Shown piece after piece: positions 8,616-18,200 of a stretch of DNA of 64,000 nucleotides. The notes under the pieces were generated by a model. The model had not been told where the DNA came from and did no database searches. It saw nothing but the letters and a program-made list of their open reading frames with translations. Position numbers and translations under genes: made by a program. Every line of letters starts with the position of its first letter. The stretch's first letter is position 1. This DNA comes from an uncultured Eubacteriales bacterium (lineage in GTDB: Bacteria > Bacillota > Clostridia > Christensenellales > Aristaeellaceae): assembly GCA_902760595.1 (NCBI GenBank), contig CACWHI010000017.1, positions 1 to 64,000 of the forward strand, in the 5' to 3' direction.

Positions 8616-9032
8616 ATGCTGGCCCGGCTGAGCAAGGCAAACCGAATCACACTGATCATTCTGGCGGCAGTCGTTCTCGCAGTGGGCGCTGCCGCCTTTT
8701 TCGTGAGCCATGAGGCCGCGCCGGCGGCGGCCACCCGTGAGGTGCGCGTCTACCGCAACGGCCAGCTGTACGCCACCGGACGGCTGGGCCAGAAGGACGA
8801 TATCGTCGTTCGCGGGGAAAACGGCGAGGAAAATGTCGTTTCCTTCACGGAGAACGGGGTGTTCATGAAGAGTGCGACCTGCCATAACCAGCTGTGCATC
8901 GACCAGGGACAGCTGACGCTCGGCAATTATATGTCGCGCTTTTACCGCAACGAGATCATCTGCCTGCCCAACCGCGTCACCGTGGAGCTGGTGCTGACGG
9001 ATGAGGAAGCGGCGGATATACCGGATGTATAA
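8616..9032 (+). CDS. NusG domain II-containing membrane-anchored protein
   Basis: Product of 138 residues: an N-terminal transmembrane helix (about 9-31, LIILAAVVLAVGAAAFFV) and an extracytoplasmic NusG_II domain with the characteristic CHNQLCIDQG and NEIICLPNRVTVEL stretches. Such proteins are common in Clostridia, often near Gx transporter or FMN-binding genes; their exact job is not established. The start at 8616 is preferred over an upstream in-frame GTG because GGCGGAG lies 8 bases before it. It follows jag by 4 bp. Confidence 0.85.
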   Translation: MLARLSKANRITLIILAAVVLAVGAAAFFVSHEAAPAAATREVRVYRNGQLYATGRLGQKDDIVVRGENGEENVVSFTENGVFMKSATCHNQLCIDQGQLTLGNYMSRFYRNEIICLPNRVTVELVLTDEEAADIPDV

Positions 9033-9059
9033 GTGACTGTTTCGTAAGGAGTGAATCAT

Positions 9060-10235
9060 ATGGACTTTTATCCGATCATGCTTGAGAGAATGCCGGAGCT
9101 GCAGGAGTTCAGACGTACGCTGCACCGGCACCCGGAACTGTCCAACCACGAGTTTGAGACGGCCAGGTTTGTCGAGCGCAAGCTGGACGAGTGGGGGATC
9201 CCCCACGAGCGCGTCGGGGAGACCGGCGTGTACGCGGAGATCCGCGGCGGTCTGGGCGAGGGACGTACCGTGGCGCTGCGCGCGGATATGGACGCGCTGC
9301 CCATCCAGGAGGAGAACGACGTGCCCTACCGCTCCGAATGCCCGGGCGTGATGCACGCCTGCGGGCACGATATGCACACGTCCTCCCTGCTGGCCGCCGC
9401 GAAGGCGCTGCAGGAAAACCGGGACAAATTCGCCGGCAGCGTCCGGCTGATGTTCCAGCAGGCGGAGGAGATCGGCGAAGGCGCGCGCCTCTTCGTGCGC
9501 GGCGGGAAAATGGACGGGGTGGACCGCATTTTCGGCATCCACACCGCGCCGGATCTGAAGCTGGGCACCGTAGGCGTCAAGAGCGGCCCAAACAACGCGT
9601 CCGTGGACTGCTTCAAGGTGAAGATCCACGGGAAGGCCGCGCACGTGTCGACGCCGCAGCTGGGCGCTGACGCGCTCTTTGTGGCGGCGCAGAGCGTCGT
9701 CGCGCTGCAGTCGCTGATCACGCGCCGGACCTCGCCGATCGACTCCGTCATCATCGGGGTCGGCAAGCTGACGGCGGGCACCGCCTATAATATCGTGGCC
9801 GAGGAGGCCTATTTCGAGGGCACGACCCGGCTCTTCACGGCGGCGCTGCGCAGGGATGTCAACGATATGGTCACCCGGACCATTCACGCGGTCGCGGAGC
9901 TGTACGGCGCGAAGGCGGAGATCGAATGGCTCGACTTTACGCCGCCGCTGGAGAATCCGGAGGACATCTGCCGGGAGGTCCGGCCCGTGGTGGCGGACAT
10001 GCTCGGCGCGGACGCCGTGGTCACGGACCGCGCGCTGTCCTGCGGCGGCGATAACTACGCGGATTTCCAGCTGGCCGCCCCGGGCGTATACGCCTATGTA
10101 GGCGTCCGGTCGCCCGAGGTGCCCGGCTCGGAGGGCCCGCTGCACAACAGCCACTACAACATCGACGAGCGCGCCCTTCCCATCGGCGCCGCGCTGTACG
10201 CGCAGATGGCATGGCACTGGCTGGCGGAAAACTGA
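9060..10235 (+). CDS. M20 family metallo-amidohydrolase (hippurate hydrolase/N-acyl-amino-acid deacylase type)
   Basis: Product of 391 residues. Metal ligands are visible in ALRADMDALPI, HACGHDMHT, QQAEEIGEGA, FGIHTAP and near the end HNSHYNIDE, the standard M20D set, with the dimerisation (lid) domain between about 185 and 295. Such enzymes hydrolyse N-acyl or N-benzoyl amino acids; the substrate cannot be set from sequence. AAGGAG at 9046-9051 selects the ATG at 9060. It is 27 bp downstream of the NusG-II gene. Confidence 0.92.
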   Translation: MDFYPIMLERMPELQEFRRTLHRHPELSNHEFETARFVERKLDEWGIPHERVGETGVYAEIRGGLGEGRTVALRADMDALPIQEENDVPYRSECPGVMHACGHDMHTSSLLAAAKALQENRDKFAGSVRLMFQQAEEIGEGARLFVRGGKMDGVDRIFGIHTAPDLKLGTVGVKSGPNNASVDCFKVKIHGKAAHVSTPQLGADALFVAAQSVVALQSLITRRTSPIDSVIIGVGKLTAGTAYNIVAEEAYFEGTTRLFTAALRRDVNDMVTRTIHAVAELYGAKAEIEWLDFTPPLENPEDICREVRPVVADMLGADAVVTDRALSCGGDNYADFQLAAPGVYAYVGVRSPEVPGSEGPLHNSHYNIDERALPIGAALYAQMAWHWLAEN

Positions 10236-10255
10236 CCGAATCCCGCAAAAAGTAG

Positions 10256-10284
10256 TTGCATTCCCCGGATAAGCGTGGTAGAAT
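10256..10284 (+). promoter_or_regulatory. Promoter of the MgtC gene
   Basis: TTGCAT (10256-10261), 17 bp, TAGAAT (10279-10284), in the gap after the amidohydrolase gene. Confidence 0.7.
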
Positions 10285-10338
10285 AGCGCAGACAATAACC
10301 GAGTGACGGGAGCGTGGTATCACATGCCGGGAGTCGTT

Positions 10339-11040
10339 ATGGCTGCGCCTTTTACTTCTTCGGAGGCCCTGATCCGTCTGGGGATCGCTGTGGCCATTGG
10401 CTGTGTGGTCGGCATCGAGCGCGAGTACAAGAACCGTCCTGCCGGGCTGCGCACGCACGTACTGGTATGCCTGGGCTCCTGCATGATCGCGCTGATCGAA
10501 TGCGCGTTCATGCATCAGATCGACGAGCAGGCGAGCGTGCACACGACCTACAACTTCGGCCGTATGACGGCCCAGGTCATCAGCGGCATCGGCTTCCTGG
10601 GCGCGGGCACGATCTTCATGCAGTCGAAGAAGATCGCCGGCCTGACGACGGCCGCCTCGCTGTGGAACACGGCCTGCCTGGGCCTGGCGACCGGCTACGG
10701 CTATTACTGGATGAGCATCATCGGCGGCGCGATCGTGCTGCTGGTGCTCCTGGCGCTGCAGAAGATCATCCCCGTCCACTCGCTCAAGCGCGTGGAGGTG
10801 CGCTTCATCCACCGTCAGGAAACGATGCAGTATATCAACGATTTCTTTGAGAAGTCCGGCATCAAGGTGCTGAACCTGGATTTCCATATCGAAACGGTGG
10901 AGGGCAAACGCGACGGCGACCCGAACGTGTATACGAACATCTATTCCCTTCACCTGCCTTCGACCCTGAACTATACCGACGTGATCAATTCTCTGGCCAC
11001 CTATCCCAATATCCAGGTGGTCCGCGCGACGAACAGCTGA
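10339..11040 (+). CDS. MgtC/SapB family membrane protein
   Basis: Product of about 233 residues. Family signatures: LGIAVAIGCVVGIEREY, KNRPAGLRTHVLVCLGS, and FLGAGTIF followed by TTAASLW. Four to five membrane helices occupy the first 140 residues; a soluble ACT-like C-terminal domain follows. MgtC proteins modulate Mg2+ homeostasis and ATP synthase in pathogens; in commensals the function is unclear. Starts at GTG 10303 and ATG 10324 are also in frame; 10339 best fits a GGGAG site and the family N-terminus. Confidence 0.88.
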   Translation: MAAPFTSSEALIRLGIAVAIGCVVGIEREYKNRPAGLRTHVLVCLGSCMIALIECAFMHQIDEQASVHTTYNFGRMTAQVISGIGFLGAGTIFMQSKKIAGLTTAASLWNTACLGLATGYGYYWMSIIGGAIVLLVLLALQKIIPVHSLKRVEVRFIHRQETMQYINDFFEKSGIKVLNLDFHIETVEGKRDGDPNVYTNIYSLHLPSTLNYTDVINSLATYPNIQVVRATNS

Positions 11041-11067
11041 TATCCCTGCGATCACAGGAGCAGCATG

Positions 11068-11107
11068 GCCCCTTTCCTGACCGGGTACGGACAGGAAAGG
11101 GGCTTAT
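11068..11107 (+). terminator. Intrinsic terminator after the MgtC gene
   Basis: GCCCCTTTCCTG (11068-11079) and CAGGAAAGGGGC (11092-11103) form a perfect 12-bp stem, followed by TTAT. Confidence 0.85.
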
Positions 11108-11246
11108 ACTTTGCGCCATGGTATTCCGAATCATTCCTTTTCAAAAAATCCCCCAGGGTAAGGTATTGCTCGTTACGCTGCGTCATATCGTAAAATGCGC
11201 GGCGTAAGGCGATTCCAAGTCAAGGCTCTGGAGGAGGTAACGTGAA

Positions 11247-12014
11247 ATGACAACGCAACTGAAAAAATACAGAAAGCCCCTGCTGTTCGCCCTGGCGCTT
11301 GTCCCCATCGCGGTGGTCGGCGGGTATTTTTCGGGGGTCTACAGCTGGTCTGGACTGACGGAGGAGGTTAAGCGCCAGATCCAGGCGCAGATCGGCAACG
11401 ATCAGAGCCTGTATTATCTGATCACCGCTCTGCAGACCCTGATATACGCGCTGATCTTCGGCTTTGCCGGCTATATCCTTTCTGAAAAAACCGGTCTCAT
11501 GAAGCCGTTGAGATTCGAAAAAAAGCCGATGGCGGTCACCGCCGGGATGACGCTACTTACCGGCCTCGTTCTTTGTACGGATCTCTTTTATTTCAGGAAC
11601 CATATCCCGCAGGTCGCGGCGATGTATCAGGGAAAGCCGTCGTTCGCGTACTGGATGGCATCGGTGCTCTACGGCGGCGTGATCGAAGAGATCATGCTGA
11701 GACTGTTCCTGATGTCCCTCATCGCCTTTATCGCATGGAAGGTTTTCTTCCGCCGGGAAGCGGATCCCCCCGCGGGCGTCGTGATCGCGGCCAATATCAT
11801 CGCCGCGCTTCTCTTTGCCGCGAGCCATCTGCCGTCTACCCTGCAGATGTTTGGCGAGATCACCCCGATGCTCCTGCTGCGGTGCTTTCTCCTGAACGGC
11901 GGTGCCGGACTGGTCTTCGGATACCTGTACCGGAAATATGGCATTCAGTATTCCGTGCTGGCCCATGCCGGGGCGCATATCGTATGGAAGCTCATCTGGA
12001 TCATCGTGCTATAA
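11247..12014 (+). CDS. CPBP family intramembrane glutamic endopeptidase (Abi-type)
   Basis: Product of 255 residues with about seven membrane helices. The three CPBP/Abi motifs are present: EEIMLR (EExxxR), FAASH (FxxxH) and HAGAH near the C-terminus. Relatives include Rce1-type CAAX proteases and bacteriocin self-immunity proteins. No bacteriocin or regulator gene is adjacent, so the substrate is unknown. GGAGG lies 11-15 bases before the ATG. Its 3' end is only 8 bp from a palindromic repeat that opens the AT-rich island. Confidence 0.88.
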   Translation: MTTQLKKYRKPLLFALALVPIAVVGGYFSGVYSWSGLTEEVKRQIQAQIGNDQSLYYLITALQTLIYALIFGFAGYILSEKTGLMKPLRFEKKPMAVTAGMTLLTGLVLCTDLFYFRNHIPQVAAMYQGKPSFAYWMASVLYGGVIEEIMLRLFLMSLIAFIAWKVFFRREADPPAGVVIAANIIAALLFAASHLPSTLQMFGEITPMLLLRCFLLNGGAGLVFGYLYRKYGIQYSVLAHAGAHIVWKLIWIIVL

Positions 12015-12022
12015 GAGACATA

Positions 12023-12148
12023 ATACTAATCTCAGATTAAAGCAGCTCATCTTGCACCCGTCTTTTCCGCCCTGGCTGCGTCAGCCACCCTCACCGTACC
12101 TATGGGTACGCTTTCGGATCTTTCGCTGCTTTAACCTGAGATTAGTAT
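12023..12148. repeat. MITE-like palindromic element, copy 1 (126 bp)
   Basis: Terminal inverted repeats of 24 bp, 23 of them matching, start with ATACTAATCTCAG (12023 onward) and end at 12148 in CTGAGATTAGTAT. The centre contains GGGTACGCTTTCG (12107-12119 area). A second element with the same outer ATACTAAT, same central 13-mer and almost the same length sits at 39797-39921. No ORF. The palindromic, coding-free, equal-length pair suggests a non-autonomous element or extragenic palindrome; no transposase is in the window. Confidence 0.8.
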
Positions 12149-12187
12149 AAAACCGGATTTCACGGGGCTGTTGCACAAGCCCGAAAA

Positions 12188-12262
12188 AAAAACGGGAGAA
12201 AACCAAAAAACCTGCGTGCGTGCGTGTAGGTTTATTCCGCATGGTCTTTACACGCACGCAGG
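12188..12262. repeat. ACACGCACGCAGG hairpin repeat (family B), short copy
   Basis: CGGGAGAAAACCAAAAAACC leads into CTGCGTGCGTGCGTGTA (12212-12228), which pairs with TACACGCACGCAGG (12249-12262) across a loop of about 20 bases. The same lead and arms occur at 51749-51930 and 52830-53014 with a longer loop. Confidence 0.8.
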
Positions 12263-12347
12263 CTATCAGGGCATCACGCGCACAAATCCTGATCTGCTCT
12301 ATCAATATTTCCAGCAGCTCGGTCTGATCCACTTCGAACACCTCCAT
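12263..12347 (-). pseudogene. Possible 5' remnant of a gene cut by the family B repeat
   Basis: On the minus strand an ATG at 12347 behind an AAGGAAATCAGAGG ribosome-site-like stretch encodes MEVFEVDQTELLEILIEQ and a few more helical residues, then runs straight into the hairpin repeat at 12262. The product after that point is repeat-encoded (Thr-His-Ala-Arg type peptides), not protein-like. I read it as a clipped N-terminus of an unknown gene. Evidence is thin. Confidence 0.3.
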
Positions 12348-12661
12348 CCTCTGATTTCCTTGTGATAGAAGTATTCGACCTAAGGGGTTGGGTATCCTTT
12401 TGGTAAAATGTTACATTTTTATTACATTAAACTATGCGACTGAACAGTTACAACATTTTTTATTTTGAGAATCTCACACTATGCTTTGTATCGTCACCAG
12501 AATATTCAATTGAATACCACGGGAATCAGTACATTATCAACAGAAAACCTGTTGAATGTATTAACAAACCCGATGAAATCAAAGTTGACTAAGTAATTAT
12601 ATTTGAGTCACTCTAAAAACCATAGAAACACAATCAAGCTATAGAAGCGGTCAATCGTTTT
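12348..12661. other. AT-rich intergenic stretch
   Basis: No gene is visible. It is much more AT-rich than the flanking core genes. It contains GACTGAACAGTTAC (12438-12451), the same 14-base end motif that closes repeat family A at 186-199 and 4677-4690. Confidence 0.5.
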
Positions 12662-13495
12662 TTATAGTTGTCTTTGTACAGCGTTTTCGATCCAATTTGT
12701 CAGCACAGCCTGTAATGAGTATACATTTGCGCCTCGATTACGAATCTGCTCAGGTTTATCAATAAAAGGCGGTGCAATATTGGCCACAACAGCGAAATCA
12801 AGACGGTTCGTTGAATCTATGGGATCCATATCGAGTTCTAATAACTGTATAAAGCCTATGATTTTCGAGCTCGAACCATATCCAAGTATCGTATCAAACA
12901 GATATTTGTAGTCAAATCGTTCTTGTATCTTCTCTTTATCTGCACAATCACATACTAAAAAGTATGGATATTCACTGTATAGATTATCAGGTGCATATTT
13001 TGAGGGTTTACATGTATGGATTTCAGCTAAGTGTAAATAAACATTTGCGCGTCCTGTATCAACCATCGGATTGGCAAGCGGCACCTCGATGATGTCACCA
13101 ATCTTCCATGGGCAATGAAACACTGGTAACGGATGCAATGTGCGTCCTTTGGGCAACGGCTTTTCCAATTGTTGGGCAAGCTTATCTAATATACTCTTTC
13201 GTTTATCCTTTTGTTTCTGTTTTTCCCACATATGTAGGTCAGCGCCTTGAGCTATTATAGAAAGTGCTTTTTCCTTCACATATTCAGAAAGCTTATAGCC
13301 ACACTTCCATTCTGTATCCGCTAGTGCCAGCCATCCCGAGCTTTCGTCCAAATCCAGGTTTTCCATTTTGAATTCCTGTATAACCCGCGCTTCTGCTTCT
13401 TCGGGGGTGGCACCATATATGATCAGATCTTCGTATGCGCCTCTAATATCACATGCCAAATCATCCGAGTACAAGGCCGTTCCCCAACTTCCCAT
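12662..13495 (-). CDS. Hypothetical protein with DUF4259-like N-terminus
   Basis: Product of 277 residues. It opens with MGSWGTALYSDDLACDI, resembling the MGxWGxxxxxxDxAxD start of DUF4259-type proteins, then GATPEEAEARV and SSGWLALADTEWKCGY. The C-terminal half has a WKIGDIIEVPL beta-strand-like region also seen, with a similar layout, in the 262-residue protein at 14434-15225 (WQVGDTFIVQL), so the two may be distant relatives. AT-rich codon use sets it apart from the core genes. DUF4259-like proteins sometimes accompany toxins as immunity proteins, but no toxin gene is visible here. Confidence 0.7.
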   Translation of the reverse strand: MGSWGTALYSDDLACDIRGAYEDLIIYGATPEEAEARVIQEFKMENLDLDESSGWLALADTEWKCGYKLSEYVKEKALSIIAQGADLHMWEKQKQKDKRKSILDKLAQQLEKPLPKGRTLHPLPVFHCPWKIGDIIEVPLANPMVDTGRANVYLHLAEIHTCKPSKYAPDNLYSEYPYFLVCDCADKEKIQERFDYKYLFDTILGYGSSSKIIGFIQLLELDMDPIDSTNRLDFAVVANIAPPFIDKPEQIRNRGANVYSLQAVLTNWIENAVQRQL

Positions 13496-13663
13496 TACTG
13501 TTTACGCCCCCCTATTCCATTACGTTGGATAAACGTTACCTACTTTGAAGATAATACAACACTATCTTTCCGTTGTACACATCCGCTCTATAGCGGAAGT
13601 CCTGAATCTTGCCAAGCGTGCCTGCCATACTGTCAGTCGTGCTCAGAACTTGGCTCCACTATA

Positions 13664-14308
13664 CTACCTTTCATTCCATAGTTGATGTATATTATGCATT
13701 GCTTCCCGATACTCCGCCGGCATGGCATCCATAAATAGTTCCTGAGCATAAAATGCATTCCGTTTTTTGATAAACTCACTCAATTTCGTCGAATCAAACA
13801 TTGGGAGGCTGTTGGTTATGATACCCAGATTTCCTTTTTTAGGTGTCAAATCATAGCATTCCAAACAGTCGCGAACTCCCACTTGGTGGCAAGTCAACAA
13901 TTCCCCTTGCTTAAATATGCCCATCGCAAAGCCTTCACCGGTAAAACCACTCATATATAATATTTGATTTGGTATCAGTTCTGAGAGGCTCTGTGCATAA
14001 CGCTTTGTATTCATCAAAGAAAACTCTTTATGATAGAACAATGAAAACGAATCAGCCTGAAAGCATAATACATCATAATGCTTCCGTTCAGCTTCGATTA
14101 ATCGCAAGTATTCTATTGAATCCTTCAGCTGCTCATCTGGGAGGTGTTCGCCACTGAGCAAATAGTATCCATCAATATGATCTTTCAATGCTCTATCAAA
14201 ATCAAATCGAAAATCATTATTAGCTTGTTCTATCCATGCTTGAATGTTCTGGCTATCTTCCGATTGGCTTTTTGATTGTATGAAAATATACCCAAATGTT
14301 ATACTCAT
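13664..14308 (-). CDS. Hypothetical protein of the AT-rich island
   Basis: Product of about 214 residues, MSITFGYIFIQSKSQSED... to ...MHNIHQLWNER. No signal peptide or membrane segment. I do not recognise the family. The ATG at 14308 is preferred to an upstream GTG (14323) because AAGGTG lies just ahead. Its composition matches the genes on either side of it in the island and differs from the GC-rich core, suggesting they arrived together. Separate from its neighbours by 120-170 bp with no clear terminator. Confidence 0.6.
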   Translation of the reverse strand: MSITFGYIFIQSKSQSEDSQNIQAWIEQANNDFRFDFDRALKDHIDGYYLLSGEHLPDEQLKDSIEYLRLIEAERKHYDVLCFQADSFSLFYHKEFSLMNTKRYAQSLSELIPNQILYMSGFTGEGFAMGIFKQGELLTCHQVGVRDCLECYDLTPKKGNLGIITNSLPMFDSTKLSEFIKKRNAFYAQELFMDAMPAEYREAMHNIHQLWNER

Positions 14309-14433
14309 ACCCCACACCTTCACTGTTTATTTATCGCTTTTGCTTAGGCTGCAGCATTTACCGTTTTATTAGAGATTTCATTTTATCGCTTAAAAATCTG
14401 ACGGCCAGAAGGTATTATATGCGGATATCGCTG

Positions 14434-15225
14434 CTAATAACGGATTCCAAATCTTCTATAATTCCAGTAAACATAATGGTCTAAGAAGCCAGTGTTACGC
14501 CCCCGATATGCAATGATCGGATAGGGAATATCATCCTTGTTCTCCATCATTGGATAATGAATATCTGGAAAGTTTCCCAGTTTGGTAAGCTGGAACGCAT
14601 CCAAGCCCTTCCGGCTTCCGACCGTAATTGACAATCTGAACCCGTACTGTTTGTCTTGATAATGCCCCGGTATATAGCTGAGCGCATTCAGTTCGTGATC
14701 ATTGGTCGGCAAATGGTCCTGATCGCATATTGTTAAGTAGAAGATTTGCTCATAATTGTCATTGCAATCCAATTGCTCTTCGATTTTCCGCAATAGAATT
14801 ACTTTGTTCTCAAGCGGAGGCTCTTTGCTCTCCAATTGAACAATAAACGTATCTCCTACCTGCCAGTCGGGCCTGAAGCATTTTTTTTTAGGATAAGGCG
14901 ATTCGTTTCCAATTAAGCTTATATCGCATATTTTCATCCTGGCTTTGAGCAGCTCATTCTTTATGTCGGGAAACGCTTTCTCAAGCGCATCAAATGACGT
15001 TTCGGCCCTGGCTAGCAATTCCTCAGTCAGCTCATTCTTCGATCCTGTTATTTTTGCCAAGCCGATCCAGACCTGAGGCCCGTCATCTGCATCCTGCAAT
15101 TCTTTTTCATTTTCTTTTATAACGTATTGGCAGGCTTCCTCGCGGCTCATTCCTCTGCGACGATATAACCGATAAAGATCTGATATATCCTTGATCAACG
15201 GAAAAATCGTTTCGAGATTCATCAT
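14434..15225 (-). CDS. Hypothetical protein coupled to addB
   Basis: Product of about 263 residues starting at the ATGATG that overlaps the addB stop (TAATG), so it is probably translated by coupling from the addB message. The N-terminal part has ISDLYRLYRRRGMSREEA and an EEA/ENEKEL helical region with DDGPQVWIGLAKI; the C-terminal part has RPDWQVGDTFIVQL, similar in position to WKIGDIIEVPL in the 277-residue protein at 12662-13495. Function unknown. Its first codons are GC-rich and then become AT-rich, marking the island boundary inside the gene start. Confidence 0.65.
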   Translation of the reverse strand: MMNLETIFPLIKDISDLYRLYRRRGMSREEACQYVIKENEKELQDADDGPQVWIGLAKITGSKNELTEELLARAETSFDALEKAFPDIKNELLKARMKICDISLIGNESPYPKKKCFRPDWQVGDTFIVQLESKEPPLENKVILLRKIEEQLDCNDNYEQIFYLTICDQDHLPTNDHELNALSYIPGHYQDKQYGFRLSITVGSRKGLDAFQLTKLGNFPDIHYPMMENKDDIPYPIIAYRGRNTGFLDHYVYWNYRRFGIRY

Positions 15226-18200
15226 TACGCGTCCTCCGGCGTGATCTGCCCGATCAGCGCGCCGAGATCCATCTTTTCGGCGGTCCGGGGGACGATGCTC
15301 GTGTTGGGGGCGTTGCGGCGGCAGATATCGTAGGCGTCGCACGAGGCGCAGGGGCTGTCCTCGTTCGGGAAGGAAAGGGGAGAGGCGGCGATCTCGCCGG
15401 TGTTGATGGATTCCGCCAGGTGCGAGGCCACGTTGCTGGCGTGCTGGATCAGCAGGCGCATCTCCTCGAGCGTCGCCAGGGGCTTGCCCTGGGCGAAGTC
15501 GCCGTCCGCTTTCAGCAGGGCGGGCATGGACAAGGGCGGCTTGCCGTCGTCCATCAGGCGGATGATGGAGGCGTCGCGGAGCGTGAGGCCCTTGAGGCCC
15601 AGCGCCTTCGCCAGCTGGCTCTCGATGTCGGACTGGATCTCTGGATCCTCCAGCAGCGGATCGGAGAGGCGGAAATAGTACATCCCCGCGGGGATGCCGT
15701 TGGGCTCGGCGTTCAGGAGCGCCTGCATGTAGATCAGCAGCTGCAGCTGCGCGCCCCAGAAGATCTTCGCGGGGTCCAGGCTCAGGTTGGCGGTCTTGAA
15801 ATCGATCAGGCGGATGGCCATGCCCTGGTCGCCCTCATAGCGTTCCACCCGGTCGATGATGCCGCGCAGGTAGATGCGGCTGCCGTCGGAGAGGCGCAGG
15901 GGCACCGCGGGCAGGCCGTCGTCCGGATAGCCGAAGCGCAGCTCGGCGTCTCCCTCGTGGGCCCTGAAGGCGGAATGGCGCGCGATCAGCGTAAAGGTCC
16001 AGCCGACGCGCTGCAGCAGGCGCCTGTATTGGCGGTATTCCCGCTTCTGCCGGGCGGAATCGCCCATGACGCCGGTGATCAGGTCGTCCAGCGCCTCCTC
16101 GGCGGCGCGGTCCATCAGCCGGTCTACCTGGGCGCGCGTGACATCCGGCCAGTTTTCCAGGTTCTGCAGCTCCCGGGTAAAGCCCTCCAGGGCGCGGTGG
16201 TAGAAGGAGCCGGCATCCGTGCGGTTGACCGCCCATTCGCCCCGGGGCACGGGCTTGAGCACATAGCGCAGGAAGTGCCGGAAGGGACAGACGGCGAAGG
16301 ACTCCAGACGGTGTACGGAGGTCACGCGCTCCAGATACAGGCTGTGCACCAGCTCAGCCGGCAGCGGCGCGGGCGTCGGCGCCGGCCGGAAGGCCTCGCA
16401 CAGGGCTTGTGTCTCGCCGGGCAGGCGTTCGCTCAGGTAGTGCCACGCCTCGCGCCATTCTTCGGGCATCTCCGCTTCGCGCAGATGGGTGCCGATGGTC
16501 TCCAGCGCGGGGACCACGCCGTAGGGATGGGCGCAGCCCTGCGCCGCCGTGACGCCGCCCTCCTCGACCAGCGCCGGCATGACGCGCCGGACGCGGACGA
16601 GCAGGTCCAGGGGCCTCAGGGCGGTGCCGTCCTGAAGGGCCTGCGCGTGGGACAGGTACAGCTTCTCCGAGGGGGAATACACGGCCTTCTGCAGCTCCAG
16701 CCGCTTGAGCTGGAAGCGCTCGTCCTGGTCCAGGGCGAAGGAGGCCTTGAAGGCGGTCTTGAGCTTCTCCTGCTCGTCATCGGCGATGAGCCCGCGCTCC
16801 GAGATGTCGAGCACGCCGTCGTTGAGGGCCAGGATCATGGTGACCCTCGGGTGGTGCACGGCGATATTGCCCAGCAGGCCGCAGGGCAGCGAACCGGCGC
16901 TCTGCGGCAGGGCCGCGATCTCCGTGCCGCTGAGCCCGGCGTCCAGCAGGCGGTACACCTCCTCGATGGAGGGCTGATCCTGCCGGGCGATATCGTGGGC
17001 CTGGTCCAGCAGACGCATCAGCGCGTTCCACACCTGGCGCAGCTGCGCGGCCTCCGTGAGCAGCTTTTCCTGCTCCAGCCGCGCCGCATCGGCCTCCAGG
17101 CGGTCATAGACCCCCATCTCATCCAGGAAGCTCATCAGGGCCGTCAGGGCGTCGTCCATGCTTTTTGCCTGCCTGAAGGCGGTCTCCATGCCGAGCAGGG
17201 GAGCCATCAGGCGCTGCCGGGCGTCCTCCAGCTGCTCGCCCTCCTCCTTGGCGGAGACGAACGGCTTCGTGAACTTCCAGTTCCGGATGCCGTACTGCAG
17301 GATGACGTTTTCCAGCCGGAAGCGCTCGTCCGGGCTGACGGGCGCGTAATCGCTCTTCAGCAGGCGGAGCATGTCCTCCTGCGGGTAATGGCGCATGACC
17401 GCTCCCAGGGCCGACAGCAGGAACTGCGCGGCGCCGGTATGCGCGGCCACGGTCTTCCGCGCCAGGTGGTGCGGGATCCGGTAAATGCTCAGCGCGTGGT
17501 CCAGCACGGAAAAATAGTGGCCCTCATCCGCGCACAGCACCAGCATATCCTCCCACGAATACCCCTGTCGGTGCAGCGTCAGCAGCTCCTCCGCGGCATG
17601 ACACGCCTCGGCGTAGGGCGTCGGCGCGGCATACAGGCGGATGCTGGGCGGGGGAGCGGGATACTCCTCCGGATGCGGCTTCAGCAGCTGCGCGGCGAGG
17701 TGCCGGATGTCCCGCGGGCGTTCGAAGGCGGGCAGCAGCCCGTGCGTCCGGAAGGGTACGCCGGACTCGCGCAGGCTTTCCTGGAAGCGCAGCAGGCTGT
17801 CCACCGCCGGCTGGCAGGCGGCGTCGTCCGTGTCCGCGCACATGAGCAGGCGGACGGATTCGCTCACCTGCCGCAGGGCGGTGAGCAGATGGGCCATCTC
17901 CTCCGTCAGGATATCGAACCCGGCTACGATCACCCGCGCGCCGTTGGCCATGGGCGCCTGGGGCAGGCGCCGGATCAGCTCGCGCTGGACGTCCTCGCCA
18001 TCCACGAAGCGGCCGCTCAGCAGCTGCTCGTAGGCGGCGTAGATGAGCGCGAGATCGCTGAATTTGTCCGCCAGCGCGCCTTCTGAGAGACTATTCCGGA
18101 AGCCCTCCAGCGCTTCCGGGCTGATGCGAGCGCGCTTCATATCCGCGATCATTCTGCCGGCGTTCTCGATAAAGCCCTGGCGGTCGACGGCGCTCTCGTA

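Noticed and set aside
15420-18086. Very long plus-strand frame opposite addB (and similar frames opposite lysS, tctA and recD2)
   Set aside because: These follow from high GC at third codon positions on the coding strand; the products are His/Gln/Gly/Arg-rich with no motifs or ribosome sites.
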